Below are positions 9,023 through 18,109 of a stretch of 64,000 nt of DNA, piece by piece (positions within the stretch are counted from its first letter, which is position 1; each line of letters begins with the position of its first letter). Source of the stretch: a bacterium BMS3Abin02. Its GTDB lineage: Bacteria > Actinomycetota > Acidimicrobiia > Spongiisociales > UBA4744. The position numbers and the translations under genes were made by a program. The stretch lies in assembly GCA_002897675.1 (NCBI GenBank), contig BDSU01000037.1, positions 66,399 to 130,398 on the forward strand, given 5' to 3'. The notes under the pieces are model-generated. The model did no database searches, had not been told where the DNA came from, and was given only the letters and a program-made list of their open reading frames with translations.

Positions 9023-9046
9023 AGGGGTGCACGGTCGTGCACCCCT
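9023..9046. terminator. Bidirectional stem-loop between convergent genes
   Basis: Perfect 10-bp stem (AGGGGTGCAC / GTGCACCCCT) with a GGTC loop, between the stop codons of two convergent genes. There is no U-tract, but position and strength suit a bidirectional terminator. Confidence 0.7.
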
Positions 9047-9051
9047 CATGA

Positions 9052-10602
9052 TCAGACGAGCCAGCGCTCGGCGACCGTCTTCATCTCCATGAAGAGACGC
9101 AGGTAATCGGGTCCCCCCGCCTTCGCGTTCGAGCCGGACATGTTGAAACCGCCAAACGGCTGAACTCCGACCAAGGCGCCGGTGATCTTGCGATTGATGT
9201 ACAGGTTTCCGACGTGAAACTCCCGTCGCGCACGTTCGATACGGTCCCGACGCGCCGAGAACAGGCCTCCCGTCAGGCCGTACTGCGTGCCGTTGAAGAT
9301 CTCAACGGCGTGGTCGAAGTCCCTGGCGCGGAGAACCGACAGTACGGGCCCGAAGATCTCGTGCTGTGCGATGTATGCGTCCGGAGCGACGTCCGCGAAG
9401 ACGGTCGGCTGGATGTAGTAGCCGTCATCGAGATCCACACGATCCCCTCCGGTCAGCAACTTGGCTTCGCTTCGGCCCCGGTCGATATCGGCAAGGATGT
9501 TGCGCTGCTGGACGGCACTGATCACCGCGTTGACCCGCACGTTGTCTTCTGCAGGCCCCACCGGCAGGGCGGCCGCTGCTTCCACGACCCTGTCGAGCAC
9601 CGCGTCGTAGACGTCATCGACCACGATCAGTCTCGACAGGGCCGAACACTTCTGGCCCTGGAACCCGTACGCGCTGACGACGGCGGCGGCAGCCGCCGAG
9701 TCGACGTCGGCCGTCTCGTCGACGACGAGTGCATCCTTTCCGCCCATCTCCATGTAGGCCCTCTTGAGCCAGAGTTGGGCTTCGTGCACGACGGCGGCCC
9801 GTTCAGCGATACGCAGCCCCACCTCCATGGATCCGGTGAAATTGATGAAGCGGGTCTTCGGGTGGTCGACCAGGACATCGCCGACCTCGCTCCCGGCGCC
9901 GGGCAGGAAGTTGATGACACCCGGAGGGAAGCCTGCATCCTCGACGGCCTGCATGAACATCGCTGCCACCACCGGTGTCGTCGACGCCGGCTTGACAACG
10001 ACCGTGTTCCCGGCAGCGACCGGCCCTGCGGCCATTCCGACCAGAATGGCGAGTGGGAAGTTCCACGGTGGAATCACGACGCCTGCGCCGATCGGGATCA
10101 GATGGGACTCGTTGTCCTCTCCGGGGTAGGAGAACACAGGAAGGGGTTTCGAGAGCTCGACGGACTGTCGTGCGTAGTACTCGCAGAAGTCGATCGCCTC
10201 GGCGACATCGGCCTCGGCTTCCAGCCAGTTCTTCGATGCCTCCAGGGTTTCCCAAGCCGAGAGCTCGTACTTGCGATCGCGAAGGATCGCCGCGAGCTTG
10301 ACCAGGTGTCGGGCCCTCTCGTCGGCACCGAGACGGGACCACGTCGCATAGGCATCCCACGCTGCGGCGAGAGCCCTCTCGGCGGCTTCGGCGTCGGCCA
10401 TCGAAACCGTGCCGATGATCTCGGTGGGACGTGCGGGATTCAAGCTCTCGATCTGTCGATCGGTCACCACTTTCTTGCCACCGATCACCAGCGGGTGGTG
10501 CGTGAATCGACTCCGAACGCTTCCGAGGGCGTCCCGGTAGGCGGCCGCGTTGTCTGGGTCGGAGAAGTCTGAATACGGCTCATTCACGTACGGCTCGAAC
10601 AA
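9052..10602 (-). CDS. pruA: 1-pyrroline-5-carboxylate dehydrogenase
   Basis: 516-residue aldehyde dehydrogenase matching the RocA/PruA type in length and N-terminus (FEPYVNEPYSDFSDP, then the HPLVIGGK strand). The catalytic Cys is in FQGQKCSALSRL, and NAD contacts include PPWNFPLAI and VVVKPAS. It oxidises glutamate semialdehyde/P5C to glutamate, the second step of proline catabolism. No proline dehydrogenase gene is adjacent. The start is a TTG at 10602 because AAGGAGG sits four bases upstream; the reading frame continues further upstream without any family similarity. It is divergent from the gene at 10684. Confidence 0.9.
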   Translation of the reverse strand: MFEPYVNEPYSDFSDPDNAAAYRDALGSVRSRFTHHPLVIGGKKVVTDRQIESLNPARPTEIIGTVSMADAEAAERALAAAWDAYATWSRLGADERARHLVKLAAILRDRKYELSAWETLEASKNWLEAEADVAEAIDFCEYYARQSVELSKPLPVFSYPGEDNESHLIPIGAGVVIPPWNFPLAILVGMAAGPVAAGNTVVVKPASTTPVVAAMFMQAVEDAGFPPGVINFLPGAGSEVGDVLVDHPKTRFINFTGSMEVGLRIAERAAVVHEAQLWLKRAYMEMGGKDALVVDETADVDSAAAAAVVSAYGFQGQKCSALSRLIVVDDVYDAVLDRVVEAAAALPVGPAEDNVRVNAVISAVQQRNILADIDRGRSEAKLLTGGDRVDLDDGYYIQPTVFADVAPDAYIAQHEIFGPVLSVLRARDFDHAVEIFNGTQYGLTGGLFSARRDRIERARREFHVGNLYINRKITGALVGVQPFGGFNMSGSNAKAGGPDYLRLFMEMKTVAERWLV

Positions 10603-10683
10603 TGTGCCTCCTTTTCGGCACCTCAAGCCTATCGCGATCGGCGCGTGGCTCGTCGACACAGGTAGGTTTGGTGTGACTCCACC

Positions 10684-11343
10684 ATGAACGATCCAATCGA
10701 TGTGCTGAATACCGTGTCGAGAGACGAATGGGCGGACCCTCTGGGCACCGCGGCCGCCATCGCAGAGGCGATTCGCTCTCTCGTCGACCATGGATGGACC
10801 GAGGGACTCTCTGCGGTGCAGCAGCTGCGGCGGCGGAGGCTGGACAGCCCGCTGGTGCTCGCGGTCACGGAACCCGCATTGGATCCGGATCCGCGGCGCG
10901 CGAAAGCCGGACTCGAGGAAGTCGAGCGCAAGATTCGAGACGGATCCTGGACCCAGGAACTCGGCCTTCGTCTCGCAGACCACGCTTCACTCGGAGTTCT
11001 GTCGCTCGGCGATGCCACCTTGTCGATCCTCGAAGTCGTGGCTTTCAGGAGCTCACAGGAAACAGACCTCTTCGTCGACAGGTCGTCCATCGCCCGCGGA
11101 CTCGGCTATCTGCGACTTCCGATCGTCGTCGCCCCACCCGAAGAGGCGGCTGCCGTCCTGATCCCCGCGGCGGCGAGGTTCCGGAATCGAATCTGGACGA
11201 CCGCTCGGGCGGCGGACATCGCGCTTCGGGCGGAGGCGACGGCGGCCCGTATCGTGCCCGTTGTTCATCCTCTGGCGGTGCTTTCCCCACTCTCGAGAAC
11301 CGTGTACCGACCGGCACCGATCCTCGTCGATGTGGAGATCTGA
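10684..11343 (+). CDS. Uncharacterised protein, distant eIF2B-fold relative
   Basis: 219 residues with no signal or membrane segment. A helical N-terminal half (AAAIAEAIRSLVDHGW ... SPLVLAVTEPAL) is followed by alternating strand/helix segments (ASLGVLSLGDATLSILEVVA, RLPIVVAPPEEAAAVLIP). The layout resembles the eIF2B-like protein at 18110: helical domain, then a strand ending in a short turn where GASSSV would be. The similarity is judged by eye and weak. It is divergent from pruA. No function is proposed. Confidence 0.6.
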   Translation: MNDPIDVLNTVSRDEWADPLGTAAAIAEAIRSLVDHGWTEGLSAVQQLRRRRLDSPLVLAVTEPALDPDPRRAKAGLEEVERKIRDGSWTQELGLRLADHASLGVLSLGDATLSILEVVAFRSSQETDLFVDRSSIARGLGYLRLPIVVAPPEEAAAVLIPAAARFRNRIWTTARAADIALRAEATAARIVPVVHPLAVLSPLSRTVYRPAPILVDVEI

Positions 11344-11382
11344 AGTTCACGGCGACTCGCCGGCCGTGCCGGAACCGGCCTG

Positions 11383-12483
11383 TCAGAGGTGGTCGACGAC
11401 GTACTCGATGCTGGCGAGAAGCCGCTCGACGTCTGCGGGGTCCGTCGCAGGCCACACACCGATGCGCAGCTGATTCCTGCCGAGCTTGCGATATGCCTCC
11501 GTGTCGAGGATGCCGTTGCTTCGCAGCGCCTTCGACACGGCGGCTCCGTCGACGGTGAGGTCGATCGTCACGGTCACCGGGGATCGCATCGCGTGGTCCT
11601 TGACGAACGCCGAGGCGTACGGAACCCGGTCGGCCCACTCGTACACCGAAGACGACATGGCGCGACAGCGCTCGACTGCCCAGGGGAGGCCTCCCTGCTC
11701 GATCATCCAATCGATCTGCCTTTCGAGGAGGAACAACGTGATCAGACCTGGTGTGTTCAACGTCTGGTCCAGCCTGGAGTTGCGAAGCGCGCTCTCCAGG
11801 TTCAGCGACGGCGGCACGGCTCGTCCTGCAGCCACGATCCGCTCGATTCGTTCGATGGCGGCGGGAGAGAGCAGCGCGACCCAGAGTCCGCCATCGGCCC
11901 CGAACGCCTTCTGTGGAGAGAAGTAGTACGCATCGACCGCTCGAATATCCACCGGGAGCGCTCCCGCCGCGGATGTGGCGTCGACCGCGACGATGCCGGA
12001 ACCGGGACGCGCCAGGGGCATCGTGACGCCGGTGGATGTCTCGTTGTGCGTCAACGCGTAGAAATCGACGTCCGGATTCGGCTCTGGAGCCGGATGGGTG
12101 CCGGGAGGCGACTCGACGACTTGGGGAGGCTCCAGATGTGGCATCTGAGCGACGACGGAGGCGAAGCGTGCACTGAACGCCCCGAAGCTGAGGTGTTGGC
12201 TTCGTCGCTCGATCAGCCCGAATGCGGCAGCATCCCAAAACGCCGTTGCTCCTCCGTTTCCGAGAACGACCTCGTACCCGTCGGGAGTCGAGAAGAGTTC
12301 GGCGAGACCGGAGCGGATGCGGTGCACCACATCGCGGACTCCGGACTGCCGATGTGACGTACCCACATAGCGTGCGCCGACCCGGACGAGCGCATCGAGG
12401 GCTTCGGGGCGAACCTTGGTCGGGCCCGACCCGAACCTCCCGTCGGAGGGCAGCAGTTGACTTGGAATCCGGATGTTCACCAC
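11383..12483 (-). CDS. serC: Phosphoserine aminotransferase, actinobacterial type
   Basis: 366-residue class-V aminotransferase. RIPSQLLPSDGRFGSGPTKVRPEAL at the N-terminus and the YYFSPQKAFGADGG segment carrying the PLP lysine match the mycobacterial-type SerC rather than the E. coli type. It makes phosphoserine from 3-phosphohydroxypyruvate and glutamate, following SerA (gene at 58562). The start is taken as GTG 12483; a GTG at 12480 is equally possible and no clear ribosome-binding site decides. Only about 40 bp separate it from the divergent aspartate aminotransferase gene, so their promoters overlap. Confidence 0.88.
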   Translation of the reverse strand: MVNIRIPSQLLPSDGRFGSGPTKVRPEALDALVRVGARYVGTSHRQSGVRDVVHRIRSGLAELFSTPDGYEVVLGNGGATAFWDAAAFGLIERRSQHLSFGAFSARFASVVAQMPHLEPPQVVESPPGTHPAPEPNPDVDFYALTHNETSTGVTMPLARPGSGIVAVDATSAAGALPVDIRAVDAYYFSPQKAFGADGGLWVALLSPAAIERIERIVAAGRAVPPSLNLESALRNSRLDQTLNTPGLITLFLLERQIDWMIEQGGLPWAVERCRAMSSSVYEWADRVPYASAFVKDHAMRSPVTVTIDLTVDGAAVSKALRSNGILDTEAYRKLGRNQLRIGVWPATDPADVERLLASIEYVVDHL

Positions 12484-12525
12484 ATACTCACTAAAGTCTC
12501 GGGAAGTCGTCAAACATAGCGGAAC

Positions 12526-13719
12526 ATGAGCAGAATCTCTCAACGCATCGGATCAATCTCAGAGTCGAAGACCTTGGCTGTCAGCGCGAAAGCGAAGGCG
12601 TTACGAGGAGCAGGGCACGACGTCATCGGTTTCGGAGCCGGTGAGCCCGACTTTCCTACCCCGCCGTACATTGTGGAAGCGGCAGCCAAAGCCTGCGCCA
12701 TCGAGGCATACCACAAGTACTCGCCGGCGGCAGGACTCCCTCGACTTCGAGAAGCCGTCGCCGAAAAAACCGCCAGGGACGCGGGTTTCCCGGTCACCGC
12801 CGGCCAGGTGCTGATCACCAACGGAGCCAAGCATGCCGTCTTTGCAGCCATGGCGACGTTGCTCGATCCGGGCGACGAAGTCCTGCTGCCTTCCCCCTAC
12901 TGGGTTACGTACCCCGAGGCGATCAAGCTCGCAGGAGGGATCACCGTCCCCGTCGCGGCCGGTGTCGAAAGCGGGTTTCGCGTCGACATCGACTCTCTCG
13001 AGGCGGCGTGGACGCCGAGAACGAAAGCCCTCCTGTTCATCTCCCCTTCGAACCCGACCGGCGCCGTCTACCCCCCGGACGAGGTCGAGGCGATCGGTCG
13101 TTGGGCGGCCGAGAAGGGCATCTGGGTCGTGAGCGACGACATCTACGAGTACCTCGTGTACGGAGACGCCGAATACCGATCGATGCCCGGAGCCGTCCCC
13201 GACCTCCGAGACAGGGCTGTGATCATCAACGGTGTGGCGAAGGCGTATGCGATGACCGGATGGCGTGTGGGATGGATGGTCGGACCTCCCGACGTCATCG
13301 CGGCGGCATCCAACCTGCAGTCGCATTCGACTTCGAACGTGTGCAACGTCGCGCAAGCCGCGGCCCTCGCCGCGTTGCAGGGAGGCCTCGAGCCTGTCGC
13401 TTCGATGCGTGAAGCGTTCGACCGCCGTCGCCGCACGATGTACCGGATGCTTCGAGATATTCCGGGGATCCGCGTTCGAGAACCGGAAGGTGCGTTCTAC
13501 GCCTTCCCTTCCCTCGAGGCCTTCTTGAATCGACCCATCGGTGGAAGGGTTCCGGTCACCACCGCGGAACTCGCAGAAGTCGTCCTCGAGGAGGCGCTCG
13601 TGGCGTTCGTCCCCGGCGAAGCCTTCGGTGCGCCCGGATACGGCCGTTTCTCCTACGCCCTCGGGGACAAAGAGATGGAAGAGGGCCTTCGCCGCCTGGC
13701 CGGCCTCCTCACCGGCTGA
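12526..13719 (+). CDS. Class I aspartate aminotransferase (AspB type)
   Basis: 397-residue fold-type I aminotransferase of the Thermus/Bacillus AspB type. Visible are the [10 protein letters not shown] substrate segment (37-46), SNPTGAVY (175-182), [10 protein letters not shown] with the PLP Asp204 and Tyr207, and [16 protein letters not shown] with the PLP Lys239 and Arg247. The usual Ser before the lysine (SxSK) is Ala here, a minor change. It transfers amino groups between aspartate and 2-oxoglutarate. It is divergent from serC, so the pair may link amino-acid synthesis. Confidence 0.88.
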   Translation: MSRISQRIGSISESKTLAVSAKAKALRGAGHDVIGFGAGEPDFPTPPYIVEAAAKACAIEAYHKYSPAAGLPRLREAVAEKTARDAGFPVTAGQVLITNGAKHAVFAAMATLLDPGDEVLLPSPYWVTYPEAIKLAGGITVPVAAGVESGFRVDIDSLEAAWTPRTKALLFISPSNPTGAVYPPDEVEAIGRWAAEKGIWVVSDDIYEYLVYGDAEYRSMPGAVPDLRDRAVIINGVAKAYAMTGWRVGWMVGPPDVIAAASNLQSHSTSNVCNVAQAAALAALQGGLEPVASMREAFDRRRRTMYRMLRDIPGIRVREPEGAFYAFPSLEAFLNRPIGGRVPVTTAELAEVVLEEALVAFVPGEAFGAPGYGRFSYALGDKEMEEGLRRLAGLLTG

Positions 13720-13762
13720 GCCGGAAGCCAATACGTTTACACTCGCCGGCAAGGAGGAGTGA

Positions 13763-14842
13763 ATGACGGGCGCGACTGCCAAGGCGATGCTGCTGGTCGA
13801 GCCGCAACGTTTCAGCGCGACGTCATTCGCGATCCCTGAGGTCGAAGCCGGCGGATGGCTCGCGATCGAAGCGACGGGAGTCAGCGGATCCGACGTCCAG
13901 ATCTGGCAAGGGACGAACCGGTTCATGCGTTACCCGCTCATTCCCGGCCACGAGATCGTCGGGCGGATCGCGTCGGTCGTCGATGAAGCCTTCAATATCC
14001 CCATCGGAACGCGTGTTGTCGTGGAGTCGACGATCCGATGTGGAGCCTGCCGTCGCTGCTTGAGCGGACTTCACTCCTGCGCGTTCCGCAAACCGATCAA
14101 CGCCTACGGGCGGCTTCCGTCGACTGAACCACCGAGCCTGTGGGGAGGATTCGCGGAGTTTCTCTATCTCGATCCCGGAGCGCGGCTCCATCCGATCAGC
14201 GACAATATCCAGGCACCCGTTGCGACCTTCACTCATGCCCTCGCCGACGGGTTCACCTGGACCGTGGAGACCCCCGCCCTTCGAGCCGAGGACAGTGTCC
14301 TGATCCTGGGACCCGGCCCTCGTGGCCTCGCCGCGCTCATCGCGGCGAAAGAGGCGGGAGCCGGTTGGGTCGGCATCAGTGGCCTCACCGAAGACAGCGA
14401 TCGACTCACCCTCGCCAAGGAGCTCGGAGCCGACATGGTCGTCGACGCACGCAAGGCAGATGTGGCCGGATCGGTCGCTGACAGCCTCGGAGCCCGCCCC
14501 GAAGTGGTTCTGGACGTGACGAGGGACGATCCGGATGCCATTCACACGGCCCTCGACCTGGTCCGCTCCGGAGGCACGGTGGTGATCGCTTCGATCAAAG
14601 GCGTGCGCGCCGTCAATCAGCTCTTCTCGGACATCATCGTGCTCAAGGAGCTCAACGTCCGGGGAGCCTTCGGGGCCAGCTCCGCCGGCTATCACTGGGC
14701 GGCCCAGCACCTCGAGAAGGACCCCCGCTTGGACAAGCTCGTCAGCCACGAGTTCCCACTCGACGAGGCGGAACGGGCCATCGAGGCGGCCGCCGGCCTT
14801 CTCGGACATGAGGAGCTCATCGCAGTGGCAGTGACGTTCTGA
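13763..14842 (+). CDS. Zinc-type alcohol dehydrogenase (MDR) lacking first Zn ligand
   Basis: 359-residue medium-chain dehydrogenase/reductase. GHEIVG (62-67) and four Cys at 93, 96, 99 and 106 (structural zinc) are present, and the Rossmann segment is LILGPGPRGLAALIAA. The first catalytic-zinc ligand, normally Cys in GxCGTD/GxCGSD, is Ser41 here (GVSGSDVQIWQG). The enzyme may bind zinc differently, use Ser, or not need zinc. Substrate unknown. The ATG follows AAGGAGGAG. It lies 43 bp downstream of the aminotransferase on the same strand. Confidence 0.85.
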   Translation: MTGATAKAMLLVEPQRFSATSFAIPEVEAGGWLAIEATGVSGSDVQIWQGTNRFMRYPLIPGHEIVGRIASVVDEAFNIPIGTRVVVESTIRCGACRRCLSGLHSCAFRKPINAYGRLPSTEPPSLWGGFAEFLYLDPGARLHPISDNIQAPVATFTHALADGFTWTVETPALRAEDSVLILGPGPRGLAALIAAKEAGAGWVGISGLTEDSDRLTLAKELGADMVVDARKADVAGSVADSLGARPEVVLDVTRDDPDAIHTALDLVRSGGTVVIASIKGVRAVNQLFSDIIVLKELNVRGAFGASSAGYHWAAQHLEKDPRLDKLVSHEFPLDEAERAIEAAAGLLGHEELIAVAVTF

Positions 14843-14889
14843 TCGTCAGGTCCCGGATACCGGGACCCGTTGCGTTACAGTCGCCATTC

Positions 14890-16098
14890 ATGGACACCTG
14901 GACACCGACACGCTCCAGCACGATCTCATGGGTGCTGTATGACCTGGCCAACACGATCTTCGCATTGGCGGTCGGAAGCCGGTACTTCTCCGTCTGGGTC
15001 GTCAGGGACCAGGGCGCGACCGATGCCCACTTCGGGTACGCGACCGCCATTGCGATGGTGATCGTCATCACCCTCGCCCCGTGGATAGGGGCGCGCTCGG
15101 ATCATGTGGGGAGGCGGAAACCCGCGTTGATCGTGGCCACGATCGTCACGGTCGGAGCGACCGCACTGCTGACGACCGTCGGCCTGTATCCGTCGCTGGC
15201 ACTGTACATCGTCGGACAGATCGGCTTCACTCTGGGCAGCGTCGTGTACGACGCGATGCTCCCCGACGTCAGCACAGAGCAGAACCGGGGGCGGGTCTCC
15301 GGGCTCGGTGTCGGAGTTGGATATGTCGGCTCGTTCATCGCCATCGGGACCGGCATGATCATGCTCGAGAAGTTCGGATACGGGCCGCTGTTTCGGACCC
15401 TGGCGGCACTGTTCCTGCTGTTTGCGCTCCCCGCGTTCTTCTTCGTGAAGGAGCGGCCCAGGGCTCGTCGAGACGACCAGCCGCCGCGGTTCATCGACTC
15501 CCTGCAACACCTCATCCACGCCTGGCAACGGGCCCGCCAATTCCCCGGAGTGACTCGATTCCTCATCGGACGGTTCCTCTACGCAGACGCTGCCAACACC
15601 GCGTTTCTGTTCGTCTCCATCTTCGCCATCACCGAGATGGGATTCACCGATCGTCAGACCGACCTTCTCGCTCTGGCAGCCATCGTCTCGGCGGTGCTCG
15701 GCTCGCTGCTCGCAGGACGAATCGTGGACGTGATCGGACCGCGAAAGGTACTCCACGGTGCGATCTACACATGGAGCGCGGCGGTCGCCGTTGCAGTGTT
15801 CGCAGCCACGAGCGGCCACACCTCTTTCGGATGGCTCGTCGGCGTGCTCGGCGGCGCCGCCGCAGGCGCGACCTGGACGTCCGATCGCGTCTACATGGCG
15901 AGGCTCTCCCCTCCGGAGCACTACGGCGAGTTCTACGGACTGTATGCGACGGTCGGCAGGTTCGCGACGCTGCTCGGCCCGCTGGTGTGGGCTTTCGTCA
16001 CCGTTACGCTCGGGTGGGGTCGGGTCGTTGCGATCGCCACTCTCCTTCTGTTCTTCGCCTCGTCGCGTGTGATCCTCGCTGGGGTGACAGACCGGTAG
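14890..16098 (+). CDS. UMF1-family MFS transporter
   Basis: 402-residue polytopic protein. The N-terminal STISWVLYDLANTIFAL is the UMF1-type signature, shared with the gene at 2079, but this one has the normal length with about 12 predicted helices and no insertion. APWIGARSDHVGRRKP is the MFS loop 2-3 motif. Substrate unknown. It follows the dehydrogenase gene by 47 bp on the same strand and may be cotranscribed. Confidence 0.85.
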   Translation: MDTWTPTRSSTISWVLYDLANTIFALAVGSRYFSVWVVRDQGATDAHFGYATAIAMVIVITLAPWIGARSDHVGRRKPALIVATIVTVGATALLTTVGLYPSLALYIVGQIGFTLGSVVYDAMLPDVSTEQNRGRVSGLGVGVGYVGSFIAIGTGMIMLEKFGYGPLFRTLAALFLLFALPAFFFVKERPRARRDDQPPRFIDSLQHLIHAWQRARQFPGVTRFLIGRFLYADAANTAFLFVSIFAITEMGFTDRQTDLLALAAIVSAVLGSLLAGRIVDVIGPRKVLHGAIYTWSAAVAVAVFAATSGHTSFGWLVGVLGGAAAGATWTSDRVYMARLSPPEHYGEFYGLYATVGRFATLLGPLVWAFVTVTLGWGRVVAIATLLLFFASSRVILAGVTDR

Positions 16099-16130
16099 AG
16101 ACAATCAGGACGACGAGGTCTCGTGGGCTC

Positions 16131-17087
16131 CTACCGCTCCACGAGCGTGTCGGTGGCGAGTTCGTAGTTGAGTACCTCTTCGACCGCGTAGGGATCGGGG
16201 AGGTCCTCTACGACGGCGATCTGACGGGCGAGGCGTCGGCCGATCTCGGCGAACCAGAGGTCGTTCGGTATCGACCATGGCCACCGGTGCAGACCATTTC
16301 GGGCGCCGACGACCGCACCGACGAGCGGAGCCACGTGCTCCGCGTGAGCGACGACCCCTGCGGCCTCGCGCACGACGACTGCCGCCTGCTCGAATCCTGG
16401 TGAGGAGAGCGCTACCACCATCGCCGTGACCTCGACCTCCGCGTCCTCGACGCCCCACGACATGACGGCAACGGATACATCCCTTGCCGAACGTCCGACG
16501 AGGTCGGGTACTCGCAGGAGAACATCCGAAACCGCCGTGGATCGATCGATGAATCGCTCGGCCTGTGCGGCAGTCTCTATCGCCCCGTTGACGAGGTCCC
16601 AACCCGTCTGCCCATAGCCTGCCGCTGCCACGGCACCCGCGATCACGCAGGAACTGACCGCCGACTCCGGGCGCGTGTGCGTTGCCCTCGCGCTCTCGAT
16701 TGCCGTGGTGATCAAGCCATCCGCATCCTTGCGAAACCACACACCGACCGGTACCGCCCGGATGGCCGCGCCGGCATTGCGAAAGGGCATCGCCGTCGAG
16801 GGTCCCCGCTGGGACTCCTCGAGGAAGGCCGTGAACCACGAATCGGGCGACCGGTAGACGCTCGACCGGCCATCCTGCGGATAGGCGAACTCGAGCAGGT
16901 TCGCCGCGAAGGTCTCCCCGTCGACGGCCTGTGCCCGCATCAGGTGGTACGCGGTCAGGACCATCTGTTGAACACCGAACCCGTAGGCGCGACGGGTCCC
17001 AGACACGAGTAGCTCCCCGGCGGCCGCTCCAAGCAGCGCGCCTTCGCCACCCGCCTCGTACGTGGCGGTATGGCGTGACATTTCCAT
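16131..17087 (-). CDS. ADP-ribosylglycohydrolase-fold protein without metal ligands
   Basis: 318 residues. The overall pattern is of the ADP-ribosylglycohydrolase (ARH/DraG) family: GALLGAAAGE (17-25), AMPFRNAGAAIRAVPVGVW (99-117) and THTRPESAVSSCVIAGAVAAA (137-156). The N-terminal TDDT metal motif is replaced by GFGV (about 36-39), and the C-terminal GDxDT motif by an AHAEHV segment (247-252). With both di-metal sites gone, hydrolase activity is unlikely; it may be a binding or regulatory pseudoenzyme. Start ATG 17087; ATG 17081 is an alternative. It is divergent from the lipid kinase gene. Confidence 0.7.
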   Translation of the reverse strand: MEMSRHTATYEAGGEGALLGAAAGELLVSGTRRAYGFGVQQMVLTAYHLMRAQAVDGETFAANLLEFAYPQDGRSSVYRSPDSWFTAFLEESQRGPSTAMPFRNAGAAIRAVPVGVWFRKDADGLITTAIESARATHTRPESAVSSCVIAGAVAAAGYGQTGWDLVNGAIETAAQAERFIDRSTAVSDVLLRVPDLVGRSARDVSVAVMSWGVEDAEVEVTAMVVALSSPGFEQAAVVVREAAGVVAHAEHVAPLVGAVVGARNGLHRWPWSIPNDLWFAEIGRRLARQIAVVEDLPDPYAVEEVLNYELATDTLVER

Positions 17088-17173
17088 ACTTGGAGCTATC
17101 GGACGACTGCCTGTCACCCTTGAGAGGAAGCGCGGGCGGGATCGCAGACCGGGAACGTCGTTACCCTTCACCT

Positions 17174-18109
17174 GTGCGTTCCCTCCTCTTGATTGCGAAC
17201 CCGGCTGCATCCCGCTTCACCGGCGGCCTCCACCGCTCCGTCGTGCTCCGGCTGTCGAGGGCCTACGAGGTCGAGACCGTGTGGCCGACGAGTGCCGGCG
17301 AGGTGGAGGCCCGGGCCTTGCAGGCCGCCCACGACGGAGTCGACATCGTCGCGGCGATGGGTGGGGACGGTGTGGTACACCACGTCGTGAACGGGATCTG
17401 CGACACGCGAGCGACACTCGGCATCATCCCGGCAGGGACGACCAACGTGCTCGCGAGAATCCTCGGCATCCCGGCTCGTCCCGGGCGCGCTGCCGCATAC
17501 CTCGCCTCCGGACCGCCCGCCATCTACGCTCCCCTCGCCCAAATCTCGCTCGACACCGGCGCCGGCACGACCGTTCGATACGCGACGTTTGCCACCGGTG
17601 TCGGCTTCGACGCAGAGGCCGTGAGGGTCTCCAACCTCGAGCCGTACCGCAAGTACTGGTTTGGCGGGATCCACTACGCGCGATCCGCCGTCGGGGTCGT
17701 CCTCTCGCGCGACAATCGGCAGCCGCCGAACATGCGCGTCGACGACGGAGAGCGTTCGGTGAACGCGGCCGCGGTGTTGGTCCAGGTCCACGACCCGTAC
17801 ACGTATTTCGGTAGAGTTCCCCTCCGTGTCTCTCGTCGCCCCCACACCGGTCTCGCCGCGTTGCTGGTCGAGCGACTGACGTTGCCGCGTATCCCCGCGA
17901 TCCTGGCGGCGGCGATCACCGGCAGGAACCTGGAACGAATCCCCGGTGTGCATGTCTGGGAGGACGTACGGCAGATCGACGTGCATGCGGAGCCCCCGTC
18001 TCCCCTTCAGGCGGACGGGGAACTCCTCGGTGCCGTCGACTCGGTCCGGTTCTCGGCTCGACCTCGCGGTCTGCGGGTCGTCGCGCCGACTGCGCCGGTC
18101 AACGAGTAG
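17174..18109 (+). CDS. Diacylglycerol/lipid kinase family protein
   Basis: 311 residues, YegS/DgkB-like DAGK catalytic domain. IANPAASRFTGG is the N-terminal strand/turn, AAMGGDGVVHHVVNG (about 62-76) is the GGDG nucleotide-binding motif, and GIIPAGTTNVLAR (about 83-95) is the second conserved motif. QADGELLGA near the C-terminus matches the conserved DGE motif. It phosphorylates a lipid such as diacylglycerol at the membrane face. The start is GTG 17174 with no clear ribosome-binding site. It is convergent with the gene at 18110. Confidence 0.88.
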   Translation: MRSLLLIANPAASRFTGGLHRSVVLRLSRAYEVETVWPTSAGEVEARALQAAHDGVDIVAAMGGDGVVHHVVNGICDTRATLGIIPAGTTNVLARILGIPARPGRAAAYLASGPPAIYAPLAQISLDTGAGTTVRYATFATGVGFDAEAVRVSNLEPYRKYWFGGIHYARSAVGVVLSRDNRQPPNMRVDDGERSVNAAAVLVQVHDPYTYFGRVPLRVSRRPHTGLAALLVERLTLPRIPAILAAAITGRNLERIPGVHVWEDVRQIDVHAEPPSPLQADGELLGAVDSVRFSARPRGLRVVAPTAPVNE

